A stretch of 64,000 bases of DNA from Pelecanus crispus (GCF_030463565.1 NC_134643.1:217424583-217488582), one strand, 5' to 3'; shown: positions 36,101 through 51,100, numbered from the stretch's first letter. Notes: a model not told the origin generated them from the letters alone. Numbers and translations are program-made.

Positions 36101-39100
36101 ACAGTAATCTTAGGAAGAAAAGAGGATTATATTTCTTCTCATTTCTTAGCTACTTAATAAGGACATATATTCTCTTCTAGAACCAGTGAGTTGCCTTGGA
36201 GCAAAGATCATATTTAGTTCTACTATTGTTTAAAAATCCAACAATGCACAATGTTAATTTGTTACTATGCCACCCATGCAATGCAAAGGAAGTCAAGAAA
36301 GAGACTTGGAAACCATTTGGAAAGAATTGGTTTCATGGGGATATTTTTAGCCTTTGGATATATGTTAAGAGCAAACTTAGTACTCTGTTATTCTTCTGGT
36401 CTTGTATGAATTGTGATTCTAAGCATTGCTACATGTATTACTTTACTATTGTTTTCAAATTGGTCATGGACTTGAATCACACTTCCTAAAGTCCACCACA
36501 TACTTGAAGAAGTTGTTTCCTGCTCTCTTTTTTTTTTTTTTTTTCCTTTGTACAGATGCTGATAGCATTGAATTAGAATTAATGTAAGGGCATTCTTCCA
36601 TAGTAATTGCATTATGAATGAATATTTGCTATTTATTAAATAGTGGCATGGAAGAACACAAGGGAAGGTTAACAGGGTAGCTTTTTCTACTTATCATAGC
36701 TGATTCATAATTTTTGTACCAGCTAAATTGTTTGGCATTTTACATATGTCTTACAATAAATTATTTCATTTATTTAATACTACACAGTGTAGAATTAACT
36801 CTGTTCTAGACTATTCCAAACTAGACTTTTTTGTTGAAGTTTGGAAGAAGAATAGTTGTGCCTGATAAGGAAGTCTGGGATAACTGAGATCAGAACTGAT
36901 TCTGGGGAGGTTTAGATTGGTTATTAGGAAAAATTTCTTCATGAAAAGGGTAGTCAAGCACTGGAACAGGCTGACCATAGAAGTGGTGGAGTCACCATCC
37001 CTGGAAGTGTTCAGAAAATGGGTAGATGTGGCACTTTGGGACATGGTTAAGTGGGCATGGTGTTGTTGGGTTGATGATTGGATTGATGACCTTAGAGGTC
37101 CTTTCTAATCTTAATGATTCCTAGTTTTTACTTTCATTATAAATGATCCAGCCACTAAGCCAGGAGGCGTGGGGTTGCTACCCTCCCCTTAATTGGTTTA
37201 GTGGTGGACTTGGTAATGTTAGGTTAATGGTTGGACTGGATGATCTTAAAGGTATTTTCCAACCTAAACAATTCCATGATTCTATCCCTGGTTCATGTTT
37301 CAACTCAAAGACAACAAAAATTCTTGAGAAACTAATGATGTACCCTATAGGTCATATAATAGAAATTATTACAGTTTTTGAATTGCATTACTTATTAATT
37401 GTATTGCAAATTTTTTTAGCTTTTGAGTGTTAGCCTAGAGTGACAAAAATGGTTCAGTTTACTTCTGGGTTTTGCATAATGTTAGTTCTACATAATTCTT
37501 GGGTTTTTCAAATCATGCTCATTTAATCACTGAAACAGTGTAGCACATCAGTAAGCTCTAATAAAAATATTTATATGTGTTTAATGACCATGTTTTTGAA
37601 GTTATTGCTTTTATGTGGTGTTAGCCTATTTTTAGCTTCCCTTTAGAGGAATAATAATTAATGAAAATAGAGACAGTCTTGCATATGCAAATGGCACATT
37701 ATAGAGACATTTTACTTGCCATTAAGTCAAATCATTTCAAGGGTATTGCCATTTTATCTGGTAGTCCAGAAAATATGATGTTCTAAAGTCACTTGAAGCT
37801 ACTGTGGGCAAGGATAGAGAAATATTTATTGTGGTTGTTCACATATTGTTTTTTTTTTAATCGTACTTTGAAGTGGAAAGTTACATCAGCATTCAGTAAA
37901 ATCCTAGCTCATTTGCTGAGGTTGTGGTCATTGTAGCTGGTGCTCAGTTGTAGTCATTGCACTTGGTCTCTGGACCAGTTGGGGAGTCCAGAGGCGGGAG
38001 GAGAGGATGATTGAAAGTCTGAAGAACATGACTTGTGAGGGGAAAGTAGCAAGAATAATCTCTTATTGTGCATGTGAACAGAGTGTGAAGTAATAGATGA
38101 AATACAAGCAAGAGAGGTTTTTTTTATGTAAAGGAAAAAAGGACTAACAGTGCATTGGAAGCAATAGTGGAGGAGGTCTGGAGAGTGGGAAGGAACCAAG
38201 TGATGTGGTTCATTCTAGTCTTATTTTCTGTAATTCAGTAGGTTAGAAATGCCTCTGTTGTAAATGTCCCTCTCAGTGTGACTTTCATAAGATCTGCTCC
38301 TGGGACATTTGCCAGGGAGCCCACATCTATATGGCAGGGAACAAGGTAGAACACATTTTCTGGGGTAATTCCTCCTACTTCGCATGGGCAACTTTTGAGA
38401 GAAGGTACACTTATGACTGCTTTGTTCTGTGGAAGCTGGTAATGTCTGGTGAGGAGGTCCCTAGCACTCAGGTCTAACTAAATAGTGTAAAGTAGCCAGA
38501 AGAGAAATGGGATTTAGGTGGAGAGCTTGATGCTTCAGGTAGATTGAACATCTTTACCTTCTGTTTGCCTACTGGTTTTGTACCCAGATGTACTGCAGAG
38601 AAGGTGGGATATATGGGTGTTACTAATTGTGAGAGCAGGCAGTTTTGATGTTTTATGGTACTGAGAAGCTCCTGTCATGCTGTCATGCTTGTGATCTTGC
38701 TAGACATGCTGAAGTCCAGTTATTTTCTTTGTTTTTACTAGTTTATATATTCATCCATTTCTGTGACATGTAGATAAGTCTGTAAAAAACAACTAATAGC
38801 AATTATAAATTTTGAAATTACAAGGCTTTTCTAATAATTTTTGTAAAAAAAAATATTTCCAAATAAAACCTCTGTATTCCTCTCCAATTTTGTTTCTTCT
38901 TCTTGATCAGAGAGATATGAATATAATAAATGTTTCACTGATGAATTTTTTTTGACTGAGAAATAACAAATGTTCTTTTTTGACATAAAGTTTCATTTTG
39001 AAAAAGTAATAAATCCTTAGTAATTTTTATTAGATAATTTGTACCTGTTCAAATCATTCATATACCTCTTCACTATATTTGAGTTATCTTATAATATTGT

Positions 39101-42100
39101 AATAATTTTTTATTAATTTCTTCAGGAGTTGAAAAACTTGGGGTTTAGAGAACATTGTAAGAAATATCCTTATAGAAATCTGTTGACAGTCTAAAAGCAT
39201 CTTTTATATAAGCTAGTAAAATGGTAATTCAACCTAAGAACTAAGAGAACAATGGCATTTTGCTAACTTTTTTAAAAATCATAAATGAATGAGAGACTAT
39301 AATAAGATTAAAAAATACAGGGTTATGACATTAATGTGTGCTTTGTTCATTTATTTGACAAGTGTTTTTGTTCTAATTATGTAAGTTCCAAATATACCAG
39401 TGAAAGCATTAGTAAAATTAGATTTCATTATAGTTCCCAGCTCTTGAGTAGTTAAAATGAAGAAAACCTACTTTCTTTAGATACAAATATGCCACTGCAT
39501 AGTGTGAATGGATGAGGAGTTCTGTGACAATTCCGTAACAGTCCTTGAAACAATATTATCATCATTTCAGTTTAATTGAATTAATAATTTTTTTTACACC
39601 TTTTTCTGTCTTGTTTACCAGAAAATTATTACACTTTACTCAAGCGGCTCTCTAGTGTCTTCATAGTATTTATTCCTCTTTCTTACTTATTTATGTCTGT
39701 TGAAGCTTTCAGGTAATTTCTCGGTGGACACTTACTGTGTCAGATATGTTTTGTTCCATGCGGCTTTGAGCACTGATGAGGTTCTTTCAGTAGAAAGTTG
39801 TCATTTTCTGACATTATTGCTGATAAAATTAATTTTGAATAACTTTTTGATGCAAAGGTGAGAGCTGTTTCCCTCGGAGAACAAGATAGCATGCTGTGTG
39901 TACAGTGGTTTTTCCAGTACATGCAAAACATCATGAAACTCCACTGTTCTAATGAGTCAGGAGAGCATGGGAACCGTTTGGTTTCACAGCAAAGAAAAGG
40001 AGGTTGAATACTGAAACCTGAACTATTAGTGTCTTTTCTCCCCGTAATCTAACTCTTGCTATATTTGTTCAGCTAGGATTGTGTGTTAGCAGAGCTTCAG
40101 CATCTGTCCTCAATCTCAACTGCTGCCTGGTCCTTCTACCGATGTGCCGTGTTCTCTTGGCCTTCCTGCGAGGATCTCAGAAGGTAAGTACTGTACTCAG
40201 AATGCAGCAGCTGAGAAGAAGAGGGCCCTGGTCTCCATTTAGTCTAAAAATAATAGGAAAGAAATCTGTTATGTCCCTGTTTATTATACAGCATGGGCCT
40301 GCATGGTGCGAGTATCAGACATTCAGCCTAGATTCATGACTCCTTTGAAGACAATGCCTTGGCTGGCATTGTCTGCTTTGAGTGGACTTGTTTGAGGAAG
40401 TTTCTTCAAGTCATTTTGGAAAGGCGGGGAGTTGCTGTGAAACTGTAACCAGACAAAGTCTCCTCCTTCTTTTCCAACTTTAATATAAGACACTTGTGTC
40501 CTCTCTACTGCTTCCTGGTAGACTTCAACAGAACTTTGTCTCTGCATGACCAGAAGTGTCCTACTGGAGATGACAGAACTTTAAATAAAAATACCCTACC
40601 TGATATATTCATTTTCATGGGGAAAAAAAAGAGTTCTGGCAAAGCTAAGAGGTTTGTTTGCTGTACCAGTATTCAGTAAACAATAGTTTAGCTTGTTTGT
40701 GATTCACCAGTTGCTTTTACAGAAATGTAAGTAATGCTTTTGAGGAACATTTGTGTTTTCTGGATGGTTGCAAATTGAACCTATGAGTTCTGTTCATCAT
40801 GTGACTACCTATAAGATTTGATGCCTATAGATGCATATATGTATGCAAATATATCTTTCCCTCTGATTGTGCTCACTAAAGAGTCAGTGACGCCTGCAAC
40901 AATTAGTGCTGGAATTCCTAAATTTTAAGGCCAGAAGGGACGTTACGTTATGTGCTCTTGACATCTCTGTAATACAGATCCAACTGTAATTTTTTCATTA
41001 AGACCTCAAAATTGGCTCATTGACATAATCCTGTAATTTTTAAATTTAGGTACTGTGCTTGCAAGTGTGTTAAACCTAATAAAAGCTGAAGTTGCTATTA
41101 TGTCACCTCAGTTGCTGTTAGTATTTTTTTTCTTTGCTTTGTTTTAGAAGAAAGATTGCTTGAATTCTTCTCTTATTAGGTTGCCAGCAGGAAAACCAGA
41201 AGGCTGCTAGATAAAAGTAAAACTTTCCATGTGACATGTGGTGTTACAATATGCATCTTTTCAGGTGAGATCTTACTGTGCTGAGTAGCAGCTTATTTGG
41301 GAAACACATTGAAGCGGTTACTTTGTGGTTTTTCTTGTACAGTACATTTGGGGGTAGTCTTGCTCTGTGCTTCCCTGCCTTAAATTGTGAATGCTTGCTT
41401 GGATGTGTGTGGGTTTTGGTTTATTTTTCCTTTAAACACATGGGCTCACATTCTAATATTGAGACCTTCCTTAAAATTCCAGTATCTAAAAGGACAGGTA
41501 TATGAAATCAGGTCAAAATTTGCCATTACAAGTGACCCTCCATTGTACCTAAGGAATTTGAGTGAAGAAGCAGGGCGCTGCAGGCTTATCTGCAGAAGAG
41601 GGAGCAGTGGAGACAAGTACCCAATTTGGTGAAGAAATATTCTTGGGTGAACACCTGAATGTTGTCTCCCAGCTGAAGCATTGCAATATGGAAATGATTG
41701 CTGTAGTGTTAAAAAATCTTAAAATACACACAGCTTTCTGCCATGAATATCTATAACCTGATTTACTTTAGAAAAGAATTCCTTAGTCCCTGAAGCATCT
41801 CATGCAGGTGATGTGATTATAGCTTGGCATCTGGGTAGCCACTTTTCTTTACTTCAGGGGAACATCTACCTCTTGTTTATGGATCTCAGCTTCACTCTTT
41901 TTTTTAGTCTTACATGTTGCTGCTCACCTGGTGAATGCTCTTAATTTCTCTGAGAACTACAATGAAGACTTCCTGGCACTAAATGCAGCAAACTATCGTG
42001 GTGAGGTGAGCCAGCTGTCCTTTCATATTTTGCTTTTAAGTATATAATTTAAATATATGATTATTTGTATATTCAATTCCATTGTATGATCCTTCCTGTG

Positions 42101-45100
42101 ATCTATATACAGTGCTGCTGTTTTGTGCACTGAAAACTCACCATCATGTGCATTGCTGTGGATTTTACTTATTTCCCCGGACAAAGCATGTATTAAGCAC
42201 TTTTTGTTTAAGCCAGCAGGATTCAGGCCTATTGGATTATGAGGTGGAGAATGCTGTCATCAGGTCCTTTCACCTTGCGCCCTGTTCTCCTGCTTCTCTT
42301 CTTCTGCTTCTCTCTGTTCCTTGGGTGGGCCTGGTTGAGACACTTCTGCTGCTGTTTGGGAAAATACATTCTGCATTTGCACTATTTAGAATATAGTGCT
42401 GTGTGACATATACTGGGTATCTGAGGATAGTGAGATTTGAGACCGATGCTGCATTTTTAAACTGCAGTGAGAACTGGAGTATATGTGCTAAGAGTGGAAT
42501 TAGTTATCAGCCTGAACTGGGCTGGAAGCTGATTTCTACTTACCAGATACTTGGTTTGCATGACTTCTCTGACTGTGGTGCAGATCTCTTGAAGGCATAC
42601 CAGAGTCTTAGTCCCTCCTCCAGGTGCTTGCTTGTGCATTTGGCACTGGAGAGAGATGTGCAGATTTTAGGAGTAAGACCAGAGTCCAGCACTCTTTCTT
42701 CTGTGGGATACAATCAAGTTCTCTCTTGTTTATATTCGTTCTAGTCTCAAGTCAGCATTTCTTTTGTACCGGCTTCATTAGGAAAGATTTAGAATGACCC
42801 TATCCCAGCTGCATCCTTTCCTGGAAAAGGAGAGCTTGACTCAGCCCAGGCTCATAAGGACCAACAACCAAGGACTTCCACTCCCTGGGTGAATGATCTA
42901 ATCACCAAGCTATTCTATGGCAGACAGACATGCCAACACCAACTATTGTGCTGAGGTTCTGGATTGAACTCGAGTGTCTGCATGTGTTAGGAGTGGTCTA
43001 ATAGACTTAGTCTCATCAGGAACGTTAGCAGGAGCTTGCCTCAGGCAAGAGTGTGCCAGGGTGTGCATGGCAGCCTATACTGAGCAGCCTTAGGAATTTT
43101 GCAATAGAAAATGGAGATAATAACAAGTTTTTAGTAACTCTAGGATCAAAACCTCCTGTATTTTAGGTACTCTAGTAGCTCTTGAACCTTTGTGCTTGAA
43201 TTCCACTTAAACCTGTTTTATAACTGTGGTGGGCAGTCTGGATGCTACTGTCATCTTCTGTACGTGGGTGTGCACATCTGGATGCAGGCAAGGTCAGGGA
43301 GGGGGATGCTTTGTTTTTCCTGACCTGTAGGAAAACTGCTCACCTCCCCTCACTCCATTTTACTGCAAGTTTAAAAAAAAAAAGTTTTTTCCACAGTGAA
43401 GACAAAACGTCACAAGGTGTAGGACTCAGGGGGAGTGAGGCAGTTTCCTGTGAGGTTGACATATCCCCTCTTCCTTTCACATGTGGTGAAGGACACAGGA
43501 ACATCTGGCCTTGTATTGTCAGCTCCTTTGTGTTCAGTCCTGCTTCACTGGAGTCCACTGCAAATCACTTGGTGATGTAACTGGCCATAAAATGCTCGCC
43601 GCTGGTCTTTCATTTAAATTGAAAATCACTCTCCTTTCTGCTGCCCTCTGTCCTCCCAAAGGTATGAGGTAACTGAGTAAAGTTAGGCTTTCAAAAAAAT
43701 AATTATTTGTAAAATTATTTGGATCCTAATTTTTCATAACAGATCAGACTGTCTTCACTGGGGGAATGCAAAAGCTAAAGGTTTAGTTTATGTTGAGTTG
43801 CAGTCGGTGTAAACTGCTACCAAATACCAAATCCATTCCTGCATCCAGACTTAGGGATTGCTTATGCCACTGAGCACATGAGCTTTATGAGCTATTTATT
43901 ATTATTACATTATTCATATCAATATAAAATCATATATGTTGACTGGGTTTTTTTGGCCTGTCTGTTTTTCAGGATCCGAGGAAACTGCTTTTTGCTACTG
44001 GTAAGTCTGTTGCAAAACTGAATGAGAAAGTTTGCTGCTTTTCATCATCACTCTCCAGACAAAACATTTTGATCCTGTGTTCGCATGCTCCATTTGTTGT
44101 ATCTCAGCTAGGTTGAGATGTGTTATTTTTGTTAATATAACCTGGCTTTGCTTACCCCATAGTCAGGACACAGGAGTTACATAAGCCCTGTAGCAGGATG
44201 AGCAGCATCTTCAAAGCTGTTGTTGTACAGATGAGTCAGTGGAAAATCATCAGTTTCAAACAGAGGTTCTGCATAATATTAAAACCAAATTCCTAAATGA
44301 TCCAATTTCAAGAAAAAAAAAAACACAACAAAAAAGGGGTCTTCTTGCTTCAGCTGTTTTTTTTAAGGGTTGGTTCAACTTCAGAGCCATCTAAACTGTT
44401 ACACAGGAATCAGGCTTCAGCACTTATAAAGAGTAAATAATTCCTGCACCAAAAATGTCTTTGCTTTAGAAGGGAGCAACATTTGGGTATGGAGGGGTAA
44501 CCACAAGCCTGAGCTGTAGTGCTTCACAAGCAGGTAAAGGTCCTTTCTGAGGTCATCTCTCTTATTTATATCAAATACAAAAATCCCAACTTGGTAGCAT
44601 TTAGGGCAAGGTCCAAGGGAATCAGTCTGGACAGCAATAAATGGGGTTCTAGACCTGTCAATCCCAGTACATTTACTAGAATTGGCAGCCTGTGGGAAAG
44701 GACTTTCCAAAAACCCTAAGCAAGGTTTACGGCAGTTGAGAGTAGAGGAAGTGAGAAAGTGAAATTATAGAAATTGAGGTACAAGTTAACTGCTAGCTGG
44801 AAATAGGTTGGGTAGCTGGCATAGTTAGTGAATCAGTGGTGGAGGCTTGAAAGAAGGTAACTCACAGAGGAGGGAGTTAAAGATGGGGAGGGAGAATTAG
44901 AACAAGCAGCTAGTATTATATTTAATATCTTAGATAAAGGAGAAAGACTTGGGGTGAAGAATGAGTGTAGAGGCCCCATCAAATATTGTCACAGCTTCTG
45001 GGGACATCTTGAGACCTCTCTAGTTGAGCAGAGGACTTGCAAGGTGAAACTCCTTTTACCCTCTGACAGCCAGGAAAATACTGCATTTTCAAAAGTTTGA

Positions 45101-48100
45101 GCGCATTGTTGCAAAAACCAGTGATTCCAAGTAATCTTAAATTTAAAATTACTCAGACCACTCCCCATCCTAACAGCTGGTAATTAACATTTATTATTTG
45201 TGCCGTGGGAGTGCCTGGACAGGGACCAAGATTTTGCTGCATGGGGACCTGCACAAATATGCAAAAAAGTGGTCTCTTCCCAAACAGTTCAGAAATAGAT
45301 TTATTGGCTGATTTTTTTAACACAATGAAGAGAAGGAGTTGGAAGGATTTACAGTGTGGCTTTTCAGATCAGTCCAGGAAAGAACCTCCTTGCTTAAGGT
45401 GTGAGGCTAGCTCTGGGAGGAACAGGTGTTCAAGATTATAGTTAGTGGAGGAAAAGAGAGACAGGGACAGGGAGGAGAGGAAACACTAAAAACGCACCGA
45501 TGAATTGGGGCAAGGTTGTGAGTGATTTCATGTTTGCGGTTTGATGCAGAAGAGAATTGAACTGGATGTAAAAGGTGATCTGTGGCTTGAGTGACAATGT
45601 AGGAAGCTGGATCGAGTGCTGTACTGCAATTGGATTGGAAGTATTTGTGTCAGAGGGGAGATTGATTGCACACTACATATCAAATTAGATTAAGAAAGAC
45701 AAAATGAAGAAGGAGGCAATGGAAAGAATGCACATTTTTTATTGCAACCGCTTTTAACTGTAACCTTTCCATGAAGGGATGAAATTATGTTTCTTATGCA
45801 GTCCATGATAAAAATTCCATTGATTGTAGGACCAGGATTTTTCCTATTGTTTGTAAAACTGAGGAGTGATTTGGGATGTATCAGATTTTGGCTATCAGAC
45901 TTTTCAACAAGTGGATGTTGAGAAGTTTATAAAAAGATAAGATTTTAAATTGTGTCTTTATTGCTAACGAATCTAAAATCACAATCAATTATTTAAAAAA
46001 TTAGCTTGTTCTTATCATTAGGATGTGATGGTTGGGCTAGATGACCTCTAAAGATCCCTTCCAACCCAAAGCATTCTATGATTCTATGATGCTGTAAAAG
46101 ATCCTGGACCATTAAAATCTGTGGTTTTGCCATTCGTGTCCATGAAAGCTGGTTGAGACACTTGTATTCAGACACTAAACCAGCACTTAATCATTCTTTG
46201 GGAATTAAAAGGATTTGATGTAATGCTTCATGGATTTTAGGTTCTTAATTCAGATTCTTAATTCCTGGGATGGCAATTTTGAAGGTAAGGTGCTCAGAAA
46301 AAGTGGTAACTTTGGTTAGGTTTTTCTAATCTATCTTTAGGCTAATGGTTTACGGTACTTTATGGGCAGGATTCTGCTTTAGGATGAGATGAATCATTCT
46401 GTAAAAATACTTGTTCCTCTCCTTTAACTTAAAAAGGAGCTGAGGATAGGCTAGTTCTGATATGAGCCTGCATTTGAGCAGATGAGTCCAATCCTTAATA
46501 TTTTTAACCTTTCCTTCCCAAATGCTGGCTGTAGATCACTCTCACAGACCTTGCTCTACAGGCAACAATTTCAAGCATGATACAATGCCATGAAGAGTAA
46601 TTTCAGGCTCTTTCTCATTCCAGGATGAAATGGGTTGGCAAACAATAGCAGTGACAGCTTGCATAGAAATTGATTTACTCGAGATTCTGTCCCTGACCAG
46701 GTTTTTAATTGTTGTGTTCAACAGAGTTTAGGGTTTGGAATAAAAAAGAGATATAGAAACTTATACAGCCAGCCTTACAAATAAACAAATAGACAGGATT
46801 TGTTCTTCGTTACCTGCTTAGAAAAAATGTCATGAGCAAATGATTACAGGAGCAAAGACTAGTACAAAATTAGTGGTGCATGGTGAAATGCAAGGAAAAG
46901 GGCAGTCTTCTCTGCGAACGTGGGAAATAACACAACAGCTCTTCTTTCCTATCTGGTTTGGTACATGAATTGTCTTCAAGAGATAAATACATGCAAGACT
47001 GATTGAATCATGATTTGTTTGTCTAATAACTTCCACTTCCTTAAAAGGTCATAGGAGACAAGTATACCTCTTCACAGTTCAAATGTAAGTTATCTTATGT
47101 CTGTTTTAGTTCCAGGTCTGACCGGAGTCATTATGGTGTTAGTATTGTTCCTAATGTGCACAGCTTCTACATATGCCATCAGGTAAGACGCAATCTGATC
47201 ATTGTGCTGAAAAATGCCATTAGAGTAATCATATTCTCATACTGATTAGAGGGAACGAAGAGTAAATGCAATACAAGGCAAGAAGCATTTAAATGAGTGT
47301 TAAAAATACTGCTTTTCTTGCCCCCTTTTTTTTTTTACTAGCTTGCAGGCAAATTAGTATGGTGAATTTTGTATTCAAAAAATTACAAAACCTGATTAAA
47401 TTGCCTTCAGAGAAAAATATTGAGGCATGTGCTCAGTTAAAAATCTAGACCTTTAAAAATTTAAATAGTTCTTTTTTCCTGTTTGTAAAGGGAGGCAGTA
47501 ATCTAAGCATATGGGAAGTTTTGTCCAATGCATAAATTAAGTCCACCAGAATTAAAATAAGATGATATCTTTATCTTAATTATTTTCACCAATTAATTGT
47601 AAAAACAAACTGTAAAAAAACAGCAACAAAAAAAGCCGGCAACGAAGCAAACTGAAACAGAATTGTGCTACTTTTTGCTTTTTTATGTTGCTTTTTTAAA
47701 GCTCTGCTTCTGATTGTCAGATATATTTTTTTTAATGTCGGTTATAATTTTGAAACAGCAATGCAGTATTGGCTCTGAGTAGCTGCTGGGGGATTTCTAG
47801 AAGTTTGGTCCTCCAATGGGTTGACATTCTGCACCAACATTATTGAACACATATTATAGTACATTTGAGTGACCGGTACCTTGGAGGGTCTAGCCCAATA
47901 CTGTAGCCTTTTTAAGGATCGGATTTTGCAATTGAAGCATATAAAAACCCCATTGATTTTTGTAGCTGTCTCTGGTGAATTCAAAGACCAAGTATATACG
48001 TCATCTCAATTCAGCAAACACTGAAGAGTATTTTAATTCCATATCTTCAAACATTAGTGGTGCTCCACTGATGTGAGCTAGATGTGTCGTTTTGAACTTT

Positions 48101-51100
48101 GTTGAACTACTCTGTCTTTCCTGAGTAGCAATGTTATCAGGCGCTGATTCAAGAAAGTAGTTCAGCAAATACTTGTGCACATTTTGTAGACAAAGATACT
48201 TCCAGGGTTGAGACCTTTGTGAGGAACTGTAGGCTACAGAAGTGCAGGATAAGACTGCTGCACAAGATGTCAGACATGGCTGCACATTACGTAGTCCACA
48301 CAGATGGCTCTGCTTGCAAAAGAAAGGCAGTTTTGGGAAAATGGAAAAATAAAACAATTACTTCACTCTGCAGCAGTGAGCCAGAACAAAGTCCTGTTTT
48401 CTCCAAGGCCATGATGAATTGGAAGAAAGGAACAGCATTTATTAATGATTGAGAAACTTAGGAAAAGATATGTCGTTGCAAACACGTTCTTGGAAATAAT
48501 AATTTTGGGGTTCATGCAACAAAGGTTTCCTTCTGTCGAAGTTACATGCTTGTTATTTCCTCCTTCAGTTACCGTAAGTGCAAGTGCTTTCCCGTCTTTC
48601 TGCCATCTAGCCAGCAGAATCAAAGCCCTTAAGAGATCATCTGCATCTCCTGTTACTCTAGCAATAATTCTTGTTTAGAAATTTTATCCTGTCTTCTCCC
48701 TCAGGCATATGGCTCAAGCTTGTCTTTATAGTGTGTTTTCCTAAGGAAATAAGCTTCCATGCGCATCTTTCTGTCCCTTTTCAAGCTCTTTCCCTGTGGA
48801 ATCTCACGTGCCTTATGATGGCTGAGCTCACACTGTAGTCTTAGAGAAATTAATTGTAAATGCTTGCTGACTGTCAGTAACTGGGCTTTTTGAAAAGTAT
48901 TTCAGAGACTATTATACTCTCTTGGATTTCAGCCCTAATCTGCTCTTGCACACGGACTTACTTAATCATTTCTTCCTTCATATGTTCTTCCTGAAGTTTT
49001 TCTATGCATGATTATCCTGCTATTTTTGTGCCTTTACTTGTTCAGTAAACTGAACTGTGAGTTAGTATTAGGAGGATTGAATTAGCTGCTAATGTTTTAA
49101 AGGGGAATTGAGTGTTGTTTGAAAAATTTTCTAAATTTTTGCCATGTCATACCTGAGAATTAGACCAACATTTTTTTGTTCAGTAGCTGTTTGTTGGAAG
49201 GGTTATGATGTTATTAGAAAATACAATCAATCCTGTGAATAAATGTTGACATTTCTGCTAACTTTCAAATGAATGTTGTTCAAGAGTGTTTCCACTGAAC
49301 ACAATAACTAGTGACTTTGGAAATCACATATTTAAAGGAACATTAAAATATAAGCAGCTCCAATGCCATGTCTTTGTGTAACCAAATATTCTAGTCTTCA
49401 ATTTCATCTTCTAAACTACCACATATATCTTCCTTTTCAAAACTAGCTGTAACAGGGTTAAAAATATTTTTCCAAGATTGTGCTGCTTACTGTGTCCCTT
49501 TAAAGCATGGCAATCTTCCCTTAAATTTCTCAGTAAGTTAACTCTTGCACGTCTTCACCTGCAAAATTCTGAAGAAGGTTAACCAAAATTAAAATTAAAT
49601 ATTCAACTTGATCTCAAATTTTCAGGACTTTGAGTTCCTAAGAAATGCATTCATTCTGTGAATAATGTCTATTTTAAGCTCTAAGAAGAAGGTAAAGAAA
49701 GTAATAAATTTTCTGAAGAACTATAAAGATATATATGTAGCAGTAGGAAGATTATTGAGTGTAGTAGAATACTGTATGTATCTGTAGGACACACAGTTTA
49801 AGAAGGATACAAGTGAGAAGTATATAATTGTTAAAATGTTAGAAAATACACTTCATGGTAAGAGATTCAAGGATCTCTGTCTCTTTAGTTTAAGGAGGTG
49901 AAGTTGAGAGGACTTGATTTAGGGGAACTTGATACATGTGAGGAACCAGGATTTTATAGTAGAGGTATCTGCAGGAATGCTGAAAGAAGAATGAAATGCA
50001 CAACTGGCTGGAAGCTGACATTTCGACATATTCAGACAGGAAGTGTACAGTAATTTTAATCAGTAATAATAATTAGCTGTTGAAAATAACGTCAGAAGCC
50101 AGGACTGACTTTCCATCGCAGAAATTTCGAAAAATTGTTACATTATGAAAAAAACGCTCAAGATCCAATAAAAATTAATTCAGTGTGCAGCTTCTGGTAT
50201 TGTGGCAAGATACCAAATTAAGCCAGAGCTCCAAGACCTGTTTCAGGTCTGGGGGTAAATGTTATTCTTTTTGTGCCTTCTCGTTGTGCTTCTGCTCTGC
50301 TGCGCCGGGGGAGGTTTAGGTTGGATATTAGGAAAAATTTCTTCATAGAAAGAGTAGTCAAGCATTGGAAGAGGCTGCCCAGAGAGGTGGTAGAGTCACC
50401 ATCCCTGGAAGTGTTCAAAAAACGGGTAGATGTGGCACTTTGGGACACAGTTTAGTCTAGTCTACCCTTGATTGGTTTAGTGTGGACTTGGTAGTGTAGG
50501 TTGATGGTTGGACTGGATGATCTTAAAGGTCTTTTCCAACCTAAACGATCCTATGATTCTATGATTCTACTCCCCACACCATCATCCTTTACTTTCATCT
50601 TACTGATGTTCACTCCCACAACTCCTTACAGATACTGATGAGTGACTGCATGGAAATGCATACCAGGGTGTGGGTAGTTAGAAATGGTTTGATCAGCATC
50701 AAGGAGGAAAAAGTGTTAGCATGGTGCTGAATGGGGGAAGGATGGCAGGGTAAAGGGGGGCAGTTCAGAGCCCCTTTCTGTTGCTGGGTTCCTTAGAACT
50801 GCCCTTGCTTGGGTTTTATTTTGGTGGCCCTCAGATTATCAAAATTATTTTTTTTGTCTTGAGACAGAAAACAAATAAGTCCTGTATTGACAGAAGCAAA
50901 TGCAGTGTACATTTGAGATGTATTGAAGCAACAGTAGTCAAGTGTTTATGTAAAAGGCCATAGGAGGGGAAAAATTCTGAAAAAAGTTAGCTATGTCAGA
51001 GAAGTAGCTTCTTAAACTATGTTCTCAGAGTTAAGGTTGTTTTTTATTTAATAATTGTTTTGGCTTATGAATGGGGTTAGTTTTTTGGTTTTGGAAGGGA

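Larger units (their letters stand above)
27640..40072 (+). other. NOX4: NOX4 intron 2 (12.4 kb)
   Basis: The largest complete intron here. It carries an old CR1 (30430-30605), the 1.15-kb LTR (32544-33695), the 36-bp tandem duplication, and a CR1 3' end (36904-37285). 38.7-39.7 kb is very AT-rich. No additional NOX4 exon is needed, since exons 2 and 3 join in frame. Confidence 0.9.

Noticed and set aside
48001..48357. 118-codon minus-strand frame in NOX4 intron 7
   Set aside because: No motif; overlaps a plus-strand frame; length is within chance for this amount of sequence.
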